DNA of 25,225 nt from NCBI GenBank assembly GCA_964577205.1, contig CAZNYG010000034.1, forward strand, positions 1-25,225, read 5' to 3'. Position 1 is the first letter of the stretch, and each line of letters opens with the position of its first letter. Shown here in pieces: positions 8,262 through 15,981 of this stretch. The notes beneath the pieces were generated by a model. It was not told where the DNA came from. It searched no databases and saw only the letters and a program-made list of their open reading frames with translations. Made by a program: the position numbers and the translations under genes. This DNA is from CAZNYG01 sp964577205 (GTDB lineage: Bacteria; Elusimicrobiota; Endomicrobiia; Endomicrobiales; CAIRNS01).

Positions 8262-8307
8262 TCCAGCGTCGTCTTTGCCTGCGTCCAGCATCTTGCATCC
8301 CGTCACT
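8258..8307. repeat. One-armed heptamer run between the WecG-like and DUF362 genes
   Basis: The 54-nt spacer reads in 7-nt steps such as TGCGTCC, AGCATCT, TGCATCC and CGTCACT (8280-8307), preceded by related heptamers with one 8-nt slip. It starts at the WecG-like stop codon and ends just before the DUF362 start. No complementary partner arm is visible, so it may be half of the kind of element seen at the other junctions. The periodicity is imperfect and could be chance. Confidence 0.4.
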
Positions 8308-8315
8308 CACATATT

Positions 8316-9464
8316 ATGTCCAAAGCCACGGTAACTCTTAAACGCTGCGCTTCATATGCCCCGTCCGAAACAGATGCCGCCGTCCGGAGCGTTGTTGAAC
8401 GCATGGGCGGCATACGGAAGTTCGTCCGCCCGGGCGAACGCATCCTTATCAAACCCAATCTTCTCAGCGCCAAGGAACCGGCCCGCGCCATAACGACCCA
8501 TCCCGAGATCGTGCGCCCGGTGATCCGCATGGTAAAAGAAGCCGGCGCGACACCGGTCCTCGGGGACAGCCCCGGCGGCGCGGTCAGAGGCGTCGAACGC
8601 GTTTGGGAAAAGACCGGCATGAAGGCCCTTGCCGCGGAAGAAGGCATTGAACTGGTCAATTTCGAGACCGCCGGATCGCGCGCGCTGCCCATCGACCATC
8701 CGCTGCAGCCGGCTCTCCATATTTCCAACGCTGTGCTGGATGCCGACGGGATCATCAACCTGCCCAAGCTCAAAACGCATTCCCTGATGCTTTTTACCGG
8801 CGGCATAAAGAATTTTTACGGCTGCGTCCCCGGCCTGCGCAAGGCCGAATACCATAAATCCGCACCCTTCCCGCGGGATTTCGCCCGGCTGCTCGCGGAA
8901 CTGTATCTGCTGGTGAAGGACAAGGTCCGTTTCACCCTTGTGGACGGGATCGTCGGCATGGAGGGGAACGGCCCCAGTTCCGGCGATATCCGCGCGATGA
9001 ACCTGGTCGCCGGGTCCGCGGACACGGTCGCTCTCGACACCGTGCTCACCACACTGCTGGGATTTAAACCCTCGCGCATCGCTTCGATCGGAATGGCCGC
9101 CCGCAAGGGAGGGGGGATCGATGACATACGGGACATCGCCGTCACCGGTGATCCGGCTGCCTCGTTCGCTCTCGAAGGGTTCAAGTTCCCGGTGACCTGG
9201 TATTACAGCCTCGTGCCCCGCTTCCTTGTGAACGCGTTGAGCAGGTTCATATGGCTTAAAGCGATGATCATCCCCGAACTGTGCGCCGGCTGCCAGATGT
9301 GCGCGCGGTCCTGCCCTGTGCAGGCTATCGTCACCGGGAAGGACGGGAAACCATTCGTGGACCAGGAACGCTGTATCAGCTGCTTGTGCTGCCACGAACT
9401 GTGCCCGTACCACGCGGTCGCTCTGAAAAGCAGCTTTCTCGCGCGGCGGTTCATACGCCAATGA
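8316..9464 (+). CDS. DUF362 protein with C-terminal 2[4Fe-4S] ferredoxin domain
   Basis: The 382-residue product has an N-terminal DUF362 domain (about 1-310), with VRPGERILIKPNLL, a THPEIVRPVI segment, LPKLKTHSLMLFTGGIKNFYG and a VDGIVGMEGNGP block, all typical of the family. A bacterial-type ferredoxin follows, with two CxxCxxCxxxC clusters: C323, C326, C329, C333 and C353, C356, C359, C363. DUF362 proteins are widespread in anaerobes and presumed to be redox or iron-sulfur proteins, but the reaction is not established. No clear ribosome site precedes the ATG at 8316. The stop overlaps the acyltransferase start (ATGA), indicating coupling. Confidence 0.9.
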   Translation: MSKATVTLKRCASYAPSETDAAVRSVVERMGGIRKFVRPGERILIKPNLLSAKEPARAITTHPEIVRPVIRMVKEAGATPVLGDSPGGAVRGVERVWEKTGMKALAAEEGIELVNFETAGSRALPIDHPLQPALHISNAVLDADGIINLPKLKTHSLMLFTGGIKNFYGCVPGLRKAEYHKSAPFPRDFARLLAELYLLVKDKVRFTLVDGIVGMEGNGPSSGDIRAMNLVAGSADTVALDTVLTTLLGFKPSRIASIGMAARKGGGIDDIRDIAVTGDPAASFALEGFKFPVTWYYSLVPRFLVNALSRFIWLKAMIIPELCAGCQMCARSCPVQAIVTGKDGKPFVDQERCISCLCCHELCPYHAVALKSSFLARRFIRQ

Positions 9465-10351
9465 TGAAATCCATCCAGAGGTCCATCGAATACCACTCGC
9501 TCCGCCTTTTCGCGGCGGCTGTGCGGCTTTTGCCTCTTCCCGGCGCGCTTTTCCTGGCGCGGCGGCTGGCCGATCTCGTATTCTACCTTGTTCCCGTCAG
9601 AAAAAGAGTCGTCATAGACAATCTCTCAAGAGCGTTCCCGGAGAAAACACCGGCGGATATACTCCGCATAGCGCACGGGGTATACCGCCAGTTCTCGCAG
9701 ACGATGATGGAACTTCTTTTTTTCCCGAAATTCACCGGAGCCCGTCTGCTGGACATGGTCGATTTCTCAGGGATCGAAACCGTTGAACGGGCGCTGGCCG
9801 AAGGGAAAGGCGCCGTGCTTGTCGGCGCCCATTTCGGCAACTGGGAACTCATGGGCGCCGCGCTCGCTCAGAAATACCCCGTTTCGTTCGTCGTCGGCCA
9901 GCAGGAAAACACGCGCGTCGACGACCTGCTCAACTCGTTCCGCACGGGAAAAGGCGTAAGCATCATCCCGTTAAAGATGGCCCTGCGCGGCGTCATGAAA
10001 GCGCTCAGGAACAACGAGTTCATCGCCATTCTCGCCGACCAGGACGCTCACGGCGACGGAGCCTTCGTCCCTTTCTTCGGCCGTCCGGCCTCCACGCCCA
10101 AAGGGCCGGCGGTATTCGCTCTGCGCGCGGGATGCCCCGTCATCATGGGAACGATCGTCCGGGAAGGGAACGGCCGTTTTACCGTGGCCTTTGAGCGTAT
10201 TCCGGCGCCCGTTCCATCCGGCGACGAAGAAAATGACATAACGGCATACACCGCCGCGTTCACCGCCGTCCTGGAACGCAATACTCGCGAACATCCGGAC
10301 CACTGGTTCTGGATGCACCGCCGCTGGAAAACGAAAGTAAACGCAAGGTGA
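9461..10351 (+). CDS. LpxL/HtrB-family lysophospholipid/lipid A acyltransferase
   Basis: The 296-residue product matches the lipid A late acyltransferase family (LpxL, LpxM), inner-membrane enzymes that add a secondary acyl chain to lipid A precursors. The catalytic HX4E motif is present as AHFGNWE (H124, E129). Other family blocks are RKRVVIDNLSRAFPE near 48-62, DQDAHGDGAFVPFFGRPASTPKGPA, and the terminal HPDHWFWMHRRWKTK. An N-terminal hydrophobic segment at about 15-45 acts as a membrane anchor. ATG at 9461 overlaps the DUF362 stop; a second ATG follows at once. It implies lipid A or a related acylated glycolipid. Some homologues act on other lipids, so the exact acceptor is open. Confidence 0.93.
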   Translation: MMKSIQRSIEYHSLRLFAAAVRLLPLPGALFLARRLADLVFYLVPVRKRVVIDNLSRAFPEKTPADILRIAHGVYRQFSQTMMELLFFPKFTGARLLDMVDFSGIETVERALAEGKGAVLVGAHFGNWELMGAALAQKYPVSFVVGQQENTRVDDLLNSFRTGKGVSIIPLKMALRGVMKALRNNEFIAILADQDAHGDGAFVPFFGRPASTPKGPAVFALRAGCPVIMGTIVREGNGRFTVAFERIPAPVPSGDEENDITAYTAAFTAVLERNTREHPDHWFWMHRRWKTKVNAR

Positions 10352-10366
10352 AAAAGGAAGGTTCCG

Positions 10367-11176
10367 ATGAAAAAGAGAACGGCCGCGAAACCACGCACGG
10401 TGAAACAGGGGATGGCAGCCCTTCCCTGGAACACTCTTCTTGCCGACACGCTTAACTTCGACATCATCTACCCGCGGGGCACCCGCGTGCTCGAGATCCA
10501 CTACGGCTCTTCGGCGCAGACCATCCTTCTGGCCACGAACAATCCGGGGGCGAAATTCGTTTCGCACGATATTTCCCGTTATCCCGCGGATAACATTAAG
10601 AAACTGCTTTCCCGGGCGAAACTCCGCAACGTTGAGACGTCAGCCGGCCCTCTTTCCAGCCTTCCCTGGAAAAGCGGCAGCTTCGACCACGTGTTCGTCT
10701 CATTTGCCCTTGAAGCGGTGAAAGATCTCAAAGCGACCGCGGCTCATCTTTTCAGCCTCATCAAACCCGGCGGTACCATAACCGCCATTGAAACGGATTA
10801 CGGTTCCTGCTGTTTCCATCCCGTCACCCGGGAAGCGACAACGGCATGGCACGCCATGCTTCGCGTCCGCCAGGATAAGTGCGAACATCCCTACATAGGC
10901 CGCCAGTTGTTCCCGCTGCTCAAGAGCGCCGGATTCGGCTACGTCAATATATCCCAGCGCACCATGTACCTTGATTCCCGCCGCAGCATCCAGCTGGGCC
11001 GTTTCATGCATTCGACTATACTGCCCATGATCCGGGCCTCGCGCCGCGCGGCGGCCCTCAAGAAGTTCATCGCCGCCAGGAATTTCACCAGAGGTCTGCG
11101 TGACATTGAACGCATCGCCGATATCCCCGAAGGCACTTTCTTCCTGACCTTTTTCCGTGCCGTCGCGGGGAAATAA
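10367..11176 (+). CDS. Class I SAM-dependent methyltransferase-like protein
   Basis: The 269-residue protein has the layout of a UbiE/Methyltransf_11 enzyme. After motif I, VSHDIS gives an acidic residue (D68) at the end of strand 2. PWKSGSFDHVFVSFALEAVKD (split around residue 110) matches motif II, and LIKPGGTI at 131-138 matches the motif III loop. Motif I itself reads VLEIHYGSSA (41-50) instead of the usual E/DxGxGxG, which could weaken or change SAM binding. The C-terminal part, about 185-250, is Arg-rich with many hydrophobic residues and may contact membrane or nucleic acid. An AAGGAAGG ribosome site precedes the ATG. It closes the co-directional run and follows the acyltransferase by 15 bp. 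Substrate unknown. Confidence 0.75.
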   Translation: MKKRTAAKPRTVKQGMAALPWNTLLADTLNFDIIYPRGTRVLEIHYGSSAQTILLATNNPGAKFVSHDISRYPADNIKKLLSRAKLRNVETSAGPLSSLPWKSGSFDHVFVSFALEAVKDLKATAAHLFSLIKPGGTITAIETDYGSCCFHPVTREATTAWHAMLRVRQDKCEHPYIGRQLFPLLKSAGFGYVNISQRTMYLDSRRSIQLGRFMHSTILPMIRASRRAAALKKFIAARNFTRGLRDIERIADIPEGTFFLTFFRAVAGK

Positions 11177-11234
11177 CCGGGCTGCCCACGAATGTTCCCG
11201 CGCGCGCCATCACGTTCATTCCCATAAAATTCCA

Positions 11235-11263
11235 TTGACATTTTCGCATGAATCGACTAAATT
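11235..11263 (+). promoter_or_regulatory. Predicted sigma-70 promoter for the PilZ-thioesterase operon
   Basis: TTGACA (11235-11240) is followed after exactly 17 bp by TAAATT (11258-11263), a 6/6 and 4/6 match to consensus. It lies in the 139-bp spacer after the methyltransferase gene, where an AT-rich stretch interrupts otherwise GC-rich sequence. This starts a new transcription unit. The remaining part of the spacer shows no clear terminator. Confidence 0.65.
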
Positions 11264-11315
11264 ATTACCATTATTGATGAACGGACGACCATCGAATGCG
11301 CCTATGGAGGCTCCA

Positions 11316-12062
11316 GTGGATAAAAGGACATTCTCCCGCGTAAAAGCAGCGTATCCAGCAAAGATCCGCATATCGGACGAAACAGGAAAAACGGTCTTTG
11401 AGTCGGCGGCGGAACTGACCGATATCGGCACAAAAGGATTCGGTCTGCTCGCGGAGAAAGAGATCGAACCCGGAAAGGACATCTCCGTCGAGATCGACCT
11501 GTCGCCCGAATTCCCTCCGGTAGCGGCGCAGGGAAGGATCGCGTGGCGGTCGCCGGCCCGCGAAATAAAGGGTTACCGGATGGGGCTCGAATGCGCGGCG
11601 CCGTCCAGAGGCAAGTGCTGGGATACCGTGCGGTCGATCCTCGCGAAAACGAACCATGGTTGTTTTATCCTCGAACTGGCCGTCTTCCTCAAGGACACGA
11701 ACGCGTTCGGCAACACCTATTTCTCACGCTATTTTGACTGGCAGGGAATGGCGCGCGAAGCCTATTTCTCGACGGTCCGGAACTTTCGCGAGATCCTTCA
11801 AAACGGAACAAAACTTATCACCAAGCGGGCTTCCAACGAATACATGCACGAATCCCTGCCTTTCGACGAGATCGTCATCGTGGTCAATAACCGGAACATC
11901 AAGAAATGCAGCTTCGACATGCTGTTCACCTTCATCAACAAGAATACCGGCAGGATCCTAGCGAAAGGCGAACAGACTCTTACTTTCGCGGATCACAGGG
12001 GCAAACTGATCCGGATACCGCAGGGAATCGTCGATGTGATAAAACAGCACCTCGCTGGATAG
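11316..12062 (+). CDS. PilZ domain fused to a CalE7-like hot-dog thioesterase domain
   Basis: With the GTG at 11316 (TGGAGG 5 nt upstream) the product is 248 residues. Residues 1-110 form a PilZ domain: RTFSR at 4-8 is the c-di-GMP RxxxR motif, while the second motif reads DIGTKG (36-41), with Gly where (D/N)xSxxG has Ser. Residues 115-245 form a 4HBT-type hot-dog domain with KDTNAFGNTYF, the DWQGMARE block, and RILAKGEQTLTFAD. N129, Y139 and R147 have the same spacing I recall for Asn19, Tyr29 and Arg37 of the enediyne thioesterase CalE7, and the catalytic Asp of classical 4-hydroxybenzoyl-CoA thioesterases is Asn here. A second-messenger-controlled acyl thioesterase is the natural reading. 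Substrate, and whether c-di-GMP binds, are unknown. It heads the operon with the kinase 5 bp downstream. Confidence 0.8.
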   Translation: MDKRTFSRVKAAYPAKIRISDETGKTVFESAAELTDIGTKGFGLLAEKEIEPGKDISVEIDLSPEFPPVAAQGRIAWRSPAREIKGYRMGLECAAPSRGKCWDTVRSILAKTNHGCFILELAVFLKDTNAFGNTYFSRYFDWQGMAREAYFSTVRNFREILQNGTKLITKRASNEYMHESLPFDEIVIVVNNRNIKKCSFDMLFTFINKNTGRILAKGEQTLTFADHRGKLIRIPQGIVDVIKQHLAG

Positions 12063-12066
12063 TGTA

Positions 12067-14232
12067 ATGAACGTCTATTCAATCCCGCCGCTGGCCAGCG
12101 CTCTGATCTTTCTGAGCCTGGGCGGCATGGCTTTCTTCAAAAGCAGAGAAAGCAGATACGCGATCTTTCCCTTCGCGCTTCACTGCCTGTCGACGTTCTG
12201 GTGGCAGTTCAGCTGGTTCATACTTTTCAACCTGAATGACCCCCGGCTCATTGCGTTCGTGGTCAAGGCCGGTTACTCGGGGATCACCTTTATCCCGGTG
12301 ACCTTTTTTCATTTTTACACCAATTACCTCGACCTCAGGCGGAACAGAAAATGGGTGCGCGCCTATTATGTTATAGCTTTAATTCTGCTGGCGCTGCTCT
12401 GGTCCACGAATCTGTTCATCGACGGGTACTTCACATTCCCCTGGGGGAGCTACCCGAAGGCTTCTTACCTGCATCCCTTTTTCCTTCTTTACCTGACCAT
12501 TATCGCCCTTCACTGTTTCACTTCGCTGATCGCGTTCGGGCACCGGCACGGATGGTCCGGCATCAAGGCAAACCACGTCAAATACCTTGCCATTGCTTTA
12601 TTCGTTTACTGTTTTTCCGCCGCCGATTTCATTGTGAATTACGGCATCCCGTTCTATCCTCCGGGTTTTCTGGCCCTGATCGTATCCCTCGGGGTCATCA
12701 CTTTCGCCATGGTCAAATACCGTCTGATGGACATACGCGTCGCGGTTACCAGGGTGGGGCTCGCACTCGCCATATACGCTCCTGTGCTTGGCATACCGTT
12801 TTACGCCGCCTACCTTTACGGATCAAACGTCTGGCCGACACTGCTGATGTTCATCCTGGCGACCGGCGGGCCGCTATGGTATCGTTATCTTCAGAATAAA
12901 GCCGAGAATATCCTTCTGGCTGATCAGAAACGGTATCAGAAGATCCTCCTGCAAGCATCCGAAGGTATGCTGGAAGAGCATGACCTTGACAGGCTGATGA
13001 AACTGATCTCCTACATGATCAAACGCACTGTCAGGTTGGAATTCGCCGCCTCGTATCTCAATGACAACGACAACAAACTGTTCTCCCTCAAAGGATTCAG
13101 GGGGCTCCAACAGTGTTTTCCCGTAGATTCGTTCGCGTACGGTCATCCGCTCATAGCATACATGGAAAATCACAGGGACCCTTTTACCTTCGATGAACTT
13201 CCCGAGAACGTCAAGGAAAGTTTTCGATCACCTCTCGATATCAGTCTCATCGTCCCGTCATTCAGCAAAGACTCCCTTTTGGGATTCCTTTTTCTTGGGG
13301 CAAAACAGGACGGGACGCTGTACACCCAGGATGACATCAACGTGTTCAAGACGCTCTCCAACCAGGCATCGCTAGCGGTGCTCAACTGCATATTCACCGA
13401 GCGGGCGAAAAAGGACCAGGAAGTACTGCTCAACGAAGAGAAGCTCGCGCTCATCGGCGGGATGGCGGCGGGCGTAGCCCATCAGTTCCGCAACCGCCTG
13501 AACCATTTTGTCGCCTTAAGCTGCGAGATCCAGTTCGCGGTGGAGGATTACGTCCGGCATACCGATACCTCCGGGCACACAAAGGAAGCGGCCGACACGC
13601 TGACCGGGAAGGTCCTTGATCTCGCCCGGCAGGTATATGACAACTCCCACCGGAGCACGGAGGTCATCCAGGGGATTCTGAACCTTTCCCAGCTTCAGAG
13701 GGAAAGCGACGGACTTAGCGAATTCCCGCTGGACAGCCTGGTGAGCGAAGCCGCGCTAAATATCAGGATAAAGCACAAGATCGGCGACAAGGGGACTTTC
13801 CCGCTTAAAATGGACGAGAGCTGTTCCGGGCTGGTCTACGCCAACAAGCTGCGGCTATATGAAAGCCTTTACAACACGATCGACAACGCTTACGAAGCGA
13901 TCAGGGAAAAAGCCGACATTTATCTTAAAGGGGCTGAAAAAGATGCCTACGTGCCCGGGATCTCCGTCCGGCTCACGAACAGGGACCACATGTCCGTAAT
14001 AGCCATAACGGATAACGGGATCGGGGTCAGGGAAGAACATAAAAAGCAGATATTCGCCCCCATGTTCACCACCAAACCTTCCTCTAAACTGAGCAGCTCC
14101 GGCATCGGCGCCTTCTTTGTCAAGACGGTCATCGAAAAATACCATAAAGGCCGCGTCCACTTCGAATCGGAATATACCAGGGGGAGCACATTTTACATTG
14201 AGATCCCCCGGAAAAGCGCGTACAACTCCTGA
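12067..14232 (+). CDS. 7TM-GAF hybrid sensor histidine kinase with variant H-box
   Basis: The 721-residue protein starts 5 bp after the PilZ-thioesterase gene. Residues 1-275 hold about seven to nine hydrophobic helices, like the HisKA_7TM input module. A soluble GAF-like sensor follows (about 285-455). The dimerisation helix carries H472 in VAHQFRNRLNHF, where the usual HE(I/L)RNPL has Gln for the conserved Glu and Arg for the Pro. The ATPase part has IDNAYEAI (N607), DNGIGV at 649-654, IFAPMFTTK, and a G2 box SSGIGAFF. It probably senses a membrane or cytoplasmic signal, then autophosphorylates at H472. No response regulator is in the window, so the partner is elsewhere, or signalling runs through the neighbouring genes. 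Confidence 0.88.
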   Translation: MNVYSIPPLASALIFLSLGGMAFFKSRESRYAIFPFALHCLSTFWWQFSWFILFNLNDPRLIAFVVKAGYSGITFIPVTFFHFYTNYLDLRRNRKWVRAYYVIALILLALLWSTNLFIDGYFTFPWGSYPKASYLHPFFLLYLTIIALHCFTSLIAFGHRHGWSGIKANHVKYLAIALFVYCFSAADFIVNYGIPFYPPGFLALIVSLGVITFAMVKYRLMDIRVAVTRVGLALAIYAPVLGIPFYAAYLYGSNVWPTLLMFILATGGPLWYRYLQNKAENILLADQKRYQKILLQASEGMLEEHDLDRLMKLISYMIKRTVRLEFAASYLNDNDNKLFSLKGFRGLQQCFPVDSFAYGHPLIAYMENHRDPFTFDELPENVKESFRSPLDISLIVPSFSKDSLLGFLFLGAKQDGTLYTQDDINVFKTLSNQASLAVLNCIFTERAKKDQEVLLNEEKLALIGGMAAGVAHQFRNRLNHFVALSCEIQFAVEDYVRHTDTSGHTKEAADTLTGKVLDLARQVYDNSHRSTEVIQGILNLSQLQRESDGLSEFPLDSLVSEAALNIRIKHKIGDKGTFPLKMDESCSGLVYANKLRLYESLYNTIDNAYEAIREKADIYLKGAEKDAYVPGISVRLTNRDHMSVIAITDNGIGVREEHKKQIFAPMFTTKPSSKLSSSGIGAFFVKTVIEKYHKGRVHFESEYTRGSTFYIEIPRKSAYNS

Positions 14233-14323
14233 TCCGGCATCCCGATCAATGATCATCAGGGAACACGAAACTATTCGCCCCGGCACACTGTCTAATGGGT
14301 TAAGCCTAAAGGAAGGTGCAACC

Positions 14324-14908
14324 ATGTTGAAAATGCAGCCGTCCGTAGCCGCTGACATACCCGCGAGAAGGAACTCGGTTTTGATCCTTCTGGCCCTTAT
14401 TCTCTTCAGCGCCTTCACGTTTTACCTCTACGCGGGCGCCGACGAAGCGAATGGCCTTTCGATGAAAGAGGCCATGTCCCTGGCAAAAGACGGAAAAACA
14501 GACGAAGCCATCGCCTTGATCAGGAAGATAATACAGTCCGATCCGGGCACGGACATGAAAGAAGCCCGCATACGGCTGGGCCTCATAAACTTCAAGGCGG
14601 GAAGGCATGAAAGCGCCCTGAACGAGTTCGAGAAGGTCATCGAGCTCAAAAGCGATTCGTCAATGGCTTATTATTTCACCGGGCTGATCTATGAGAAGCT
14701 GGCCATCGCCAAAACGGACAAAAATGAATCCATGGGCCTGAAAAGAAAAGCGCTGAACGCCTGGACGAACTACCTCGCCTGCGCGAAAACAGGGAAAGAA
14801 CGCCCCGAGTCTCATAAAAACATCTGCATATCGGTCGAAGAAAGCATCAAACGCGCACAGAAACACGTGGACGTGCTGAACGGGGAACTTACCAATGAAA
14901 AACCATAA
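14324..14908 (+). CDS. Membrane-anchored TPR protein
   Basis: The ATG at 14324 follows AAAGGAAGG and gives 194 residues. Upstream in-frame codons are ignored because they overlap the kinase gene and lack a ribosome site. Residues 18-37 form one membrane helix (SVLILLALILFSAFTFYLYA). Residues 44-190 contain two to three helix-pair repeats, including MKEAMSLAKDGKTDEAIALI and LINFKAGRHESALNEFEKVI, with the spacing of tetratricopeptide repeats. Such proteins usually scaffold envelope complexes from the periplasmic face. The gene overlaps the lipoprotein gene that follows by 14 nt, so the two are likely made together. Partner unknown. Confidence 0.8.
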   Translation: MLKMQPSVAADIPARRNSVLILLALILFSAFTFYLYAGADEANGLSMKEAMSLAKDGKTDEAIALIRKIIQSDPGTDMKEARIRLGLINFKAGRHESALNEFEKVIELKSDSSMAYYFTGLIYEKLAIAKTDKNESMGLKRKALNAWTNYLACAKTGKERPESHKNICISVEESIKRAQKHVDVLNGELTNEKP

Positions 14909-15488
14909 GCTTTCCGCCATTATAGCCGTATGCACAGCCCTGTTCCTGTCTTCCTGTTCGGTTAACTCCGTCGTGCTTAAAAAGGGATACGATTTCAGCA
15001 GGATCCACAGGGTCGCGGTGCTGGATTTCAAGGAAACGTCCTATTATAACAACGCCGGTTCGATGGTCTCCGAACTGTTTGTCAAACACCTGCTCAATAC
15101 AGGCTACGACATCATAGAACGCAATGAACTGGACGCCCTTCTGAAAGAACGCAACCTGTCACTGTCCGGCCTGCTCGACAATACCGAGCAGGTGAAGGAA
15201 TTCAGAAAGATCTCCGGCATAGACGCGATCATCACCGGAACGATCCAGACCGTAGTCCCCGAACGCTATCTCTATGAGAACGGCAACCCGCGTTATATCG
15301 CCGCGCAGGTAGGGATCACCTGCCGGATGATAAGCATTGAAACGGGGGAGATCCTCTGGGCGGGTTCGGACACCTACGACTCAATGAACATCCAGACTGC
15401 CTTCGAATACCTGATCTCTTCGATGGTCCGGCAGCTTATGAAAGACCTGGAGTGGACGCGCGGGACCGCCGCGGCAAACCAGAAATAA
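14895..15488 (+). CDS. CsgG/LpoB-like outer-membrane lipoprotein
   Basis: The 197-residue protein begins with a lipoprotein signal, a hydrophobic stretch to LFLSSC with C21 as the lipidated cysteine. Ser rather than Asp follows near the cysteine, which in the Lol system favours outer-membrane sorting. The mature part follows the CsgG/LpoB fold order: RVAVLDFKETSYY, then SMVSELFVKHLLNTGYDIIERNEL (split by helix), ISGIDAIITGTIQ, and ISIETGEILWAG. These blocks are shared by curli secretion CsgG, LpoB-type penicillin-binding protein activators and GNA1162-like proteins. The pore-forming helices of CsgG are not evident, so an LpoB-like periplasmic activator or accessory role is more likely. The gene overlaps the TPR gene and ends at a strong terminator. 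Confidence 0.85.
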   Translation: MKNHKLSAIIAVCTALFLSSCSVNSVVLKKGYDFSRIHRVAVLDFKETSYYNNAGSMVSELFVKHLLNTGYDIIERNELDALLKERNLSLSGLLDNTEQVKEFRKISGIDAIITGTIQTVVPERYLYENGNPRYIAAQVGITCRMISIETGEILWAGSDTYDSMNIQTAFEYLISSMVRQLMKDLEWTRGTAAANQK

Positions 15489-15505
15489 GTAAACAGCAGG
15501 ACAAA

Positions 15506-15544
15506 AAAAGCCTGCTGCCATGTATTCCATGACAGCAGGCTTTT
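15506..15544. terminator. Bidirectional intrinsic terminator
   Basis: A 12-bp perfect stem (15506-15517 with 15533-15544) extends through one mismatch to four more pairs around a 5-nt loop. It is flanked by A on the left and T on the right, so it can stop transcription from both the lipoprotein gene (+) and the converging STAS-like gene (-). CAGCAGG at 15494-15500 could also pair with CCTGCTG at 15511-15517, competing with the main stem. Confidence 0.92.
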
Positions 15545-15563
15545 ATTCAGCGCTGTTCAGATC

Positions 15564-15929
15564 TCAGCTTTCGAGCATTCTTTCCGCCTCCGCCACGGAC
15601 GACGCAGTATCCGCGTCCTTGTCATAGTGCGCCACGGAAGTGGCTGTTCTGCTCAACTGCCCCTTGGCCACGCCTTCAACGACCACGCGGATTATCCTGC
15701 GGGGGCCTTTTTCCTTTATGAACTGCTGTACCCGCCCGATATCCTGCGTGCCGGCGGGAGATGTCGGCTTGAACTTTGAAATATCGTTGATGACATCGAA
15801 TCCCGGCCGCAATTTCGCGACATTCGCTATGACGCCATCAGCCCCTTCCTTGACCTGCGCGTCCGTCAAGAAACCTTCCATGACAATATAAATCCTGTTC
15901 TTCGCGGCATCGATCTTTGAAGTAATCAT
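15564..15929 (-). CDS. Small STAS/SpoIIAA-like protein
   Basis: The start at 15929 is chosen because CAGGAGG lies just upstream; a longer in-frame start at 15962 would place this site inside the gene. The 121-residue product has a beta-strand-rich pattern, IDAAKNRIYIVMEGFLTD, then a helix VKEGADGVIANVAKL, FDVINDISKF, a second helix with IGRVQQFIKEKG, and RRIIRVVVEG. This order fits a STAS-like or SpoIIAA-like fold. No phosphorylatable Ser motif typical of anti-sigma antagonists is clear, although S50-T59 region residues exist. There is no signal peptide. It lies 52 bp downstream of the porin on the same strand, so the two are probably cotranscribed. Function unknown. Confidence 0.65.
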   Translation of the reverse strand: MITSKIDAAKNRIYIVMEGFLTDAQVKEGADGVIANVAKLRPGFDVINDISKFKPTSPAGTQDIGRVQQFIKEKGPRRIIRVVVEGVAKGQLSRTATSVAHYDKDADTASSVAEAERMLES

Positions 15930-15981
15930 GACAGCCTCCTGAAAAATGCAGTTCCGCGCCATCGCTCAAATCATATTTCCT

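Noticed and set aside
11177..11234. Terminator after the methyltransferase gene
   Set aside because: Short GC-rich complementary segments exist, but no stable stem followed by a T run was found, so no terminator is called.
14233..14323. Possible heptamer run in the kinase/TPR spacer (ATCCGGC, ATCCCGA and following)
   Set aside because: Only two units resemble each other, and no inverted partner is present, so chance is a sufficient explanation.
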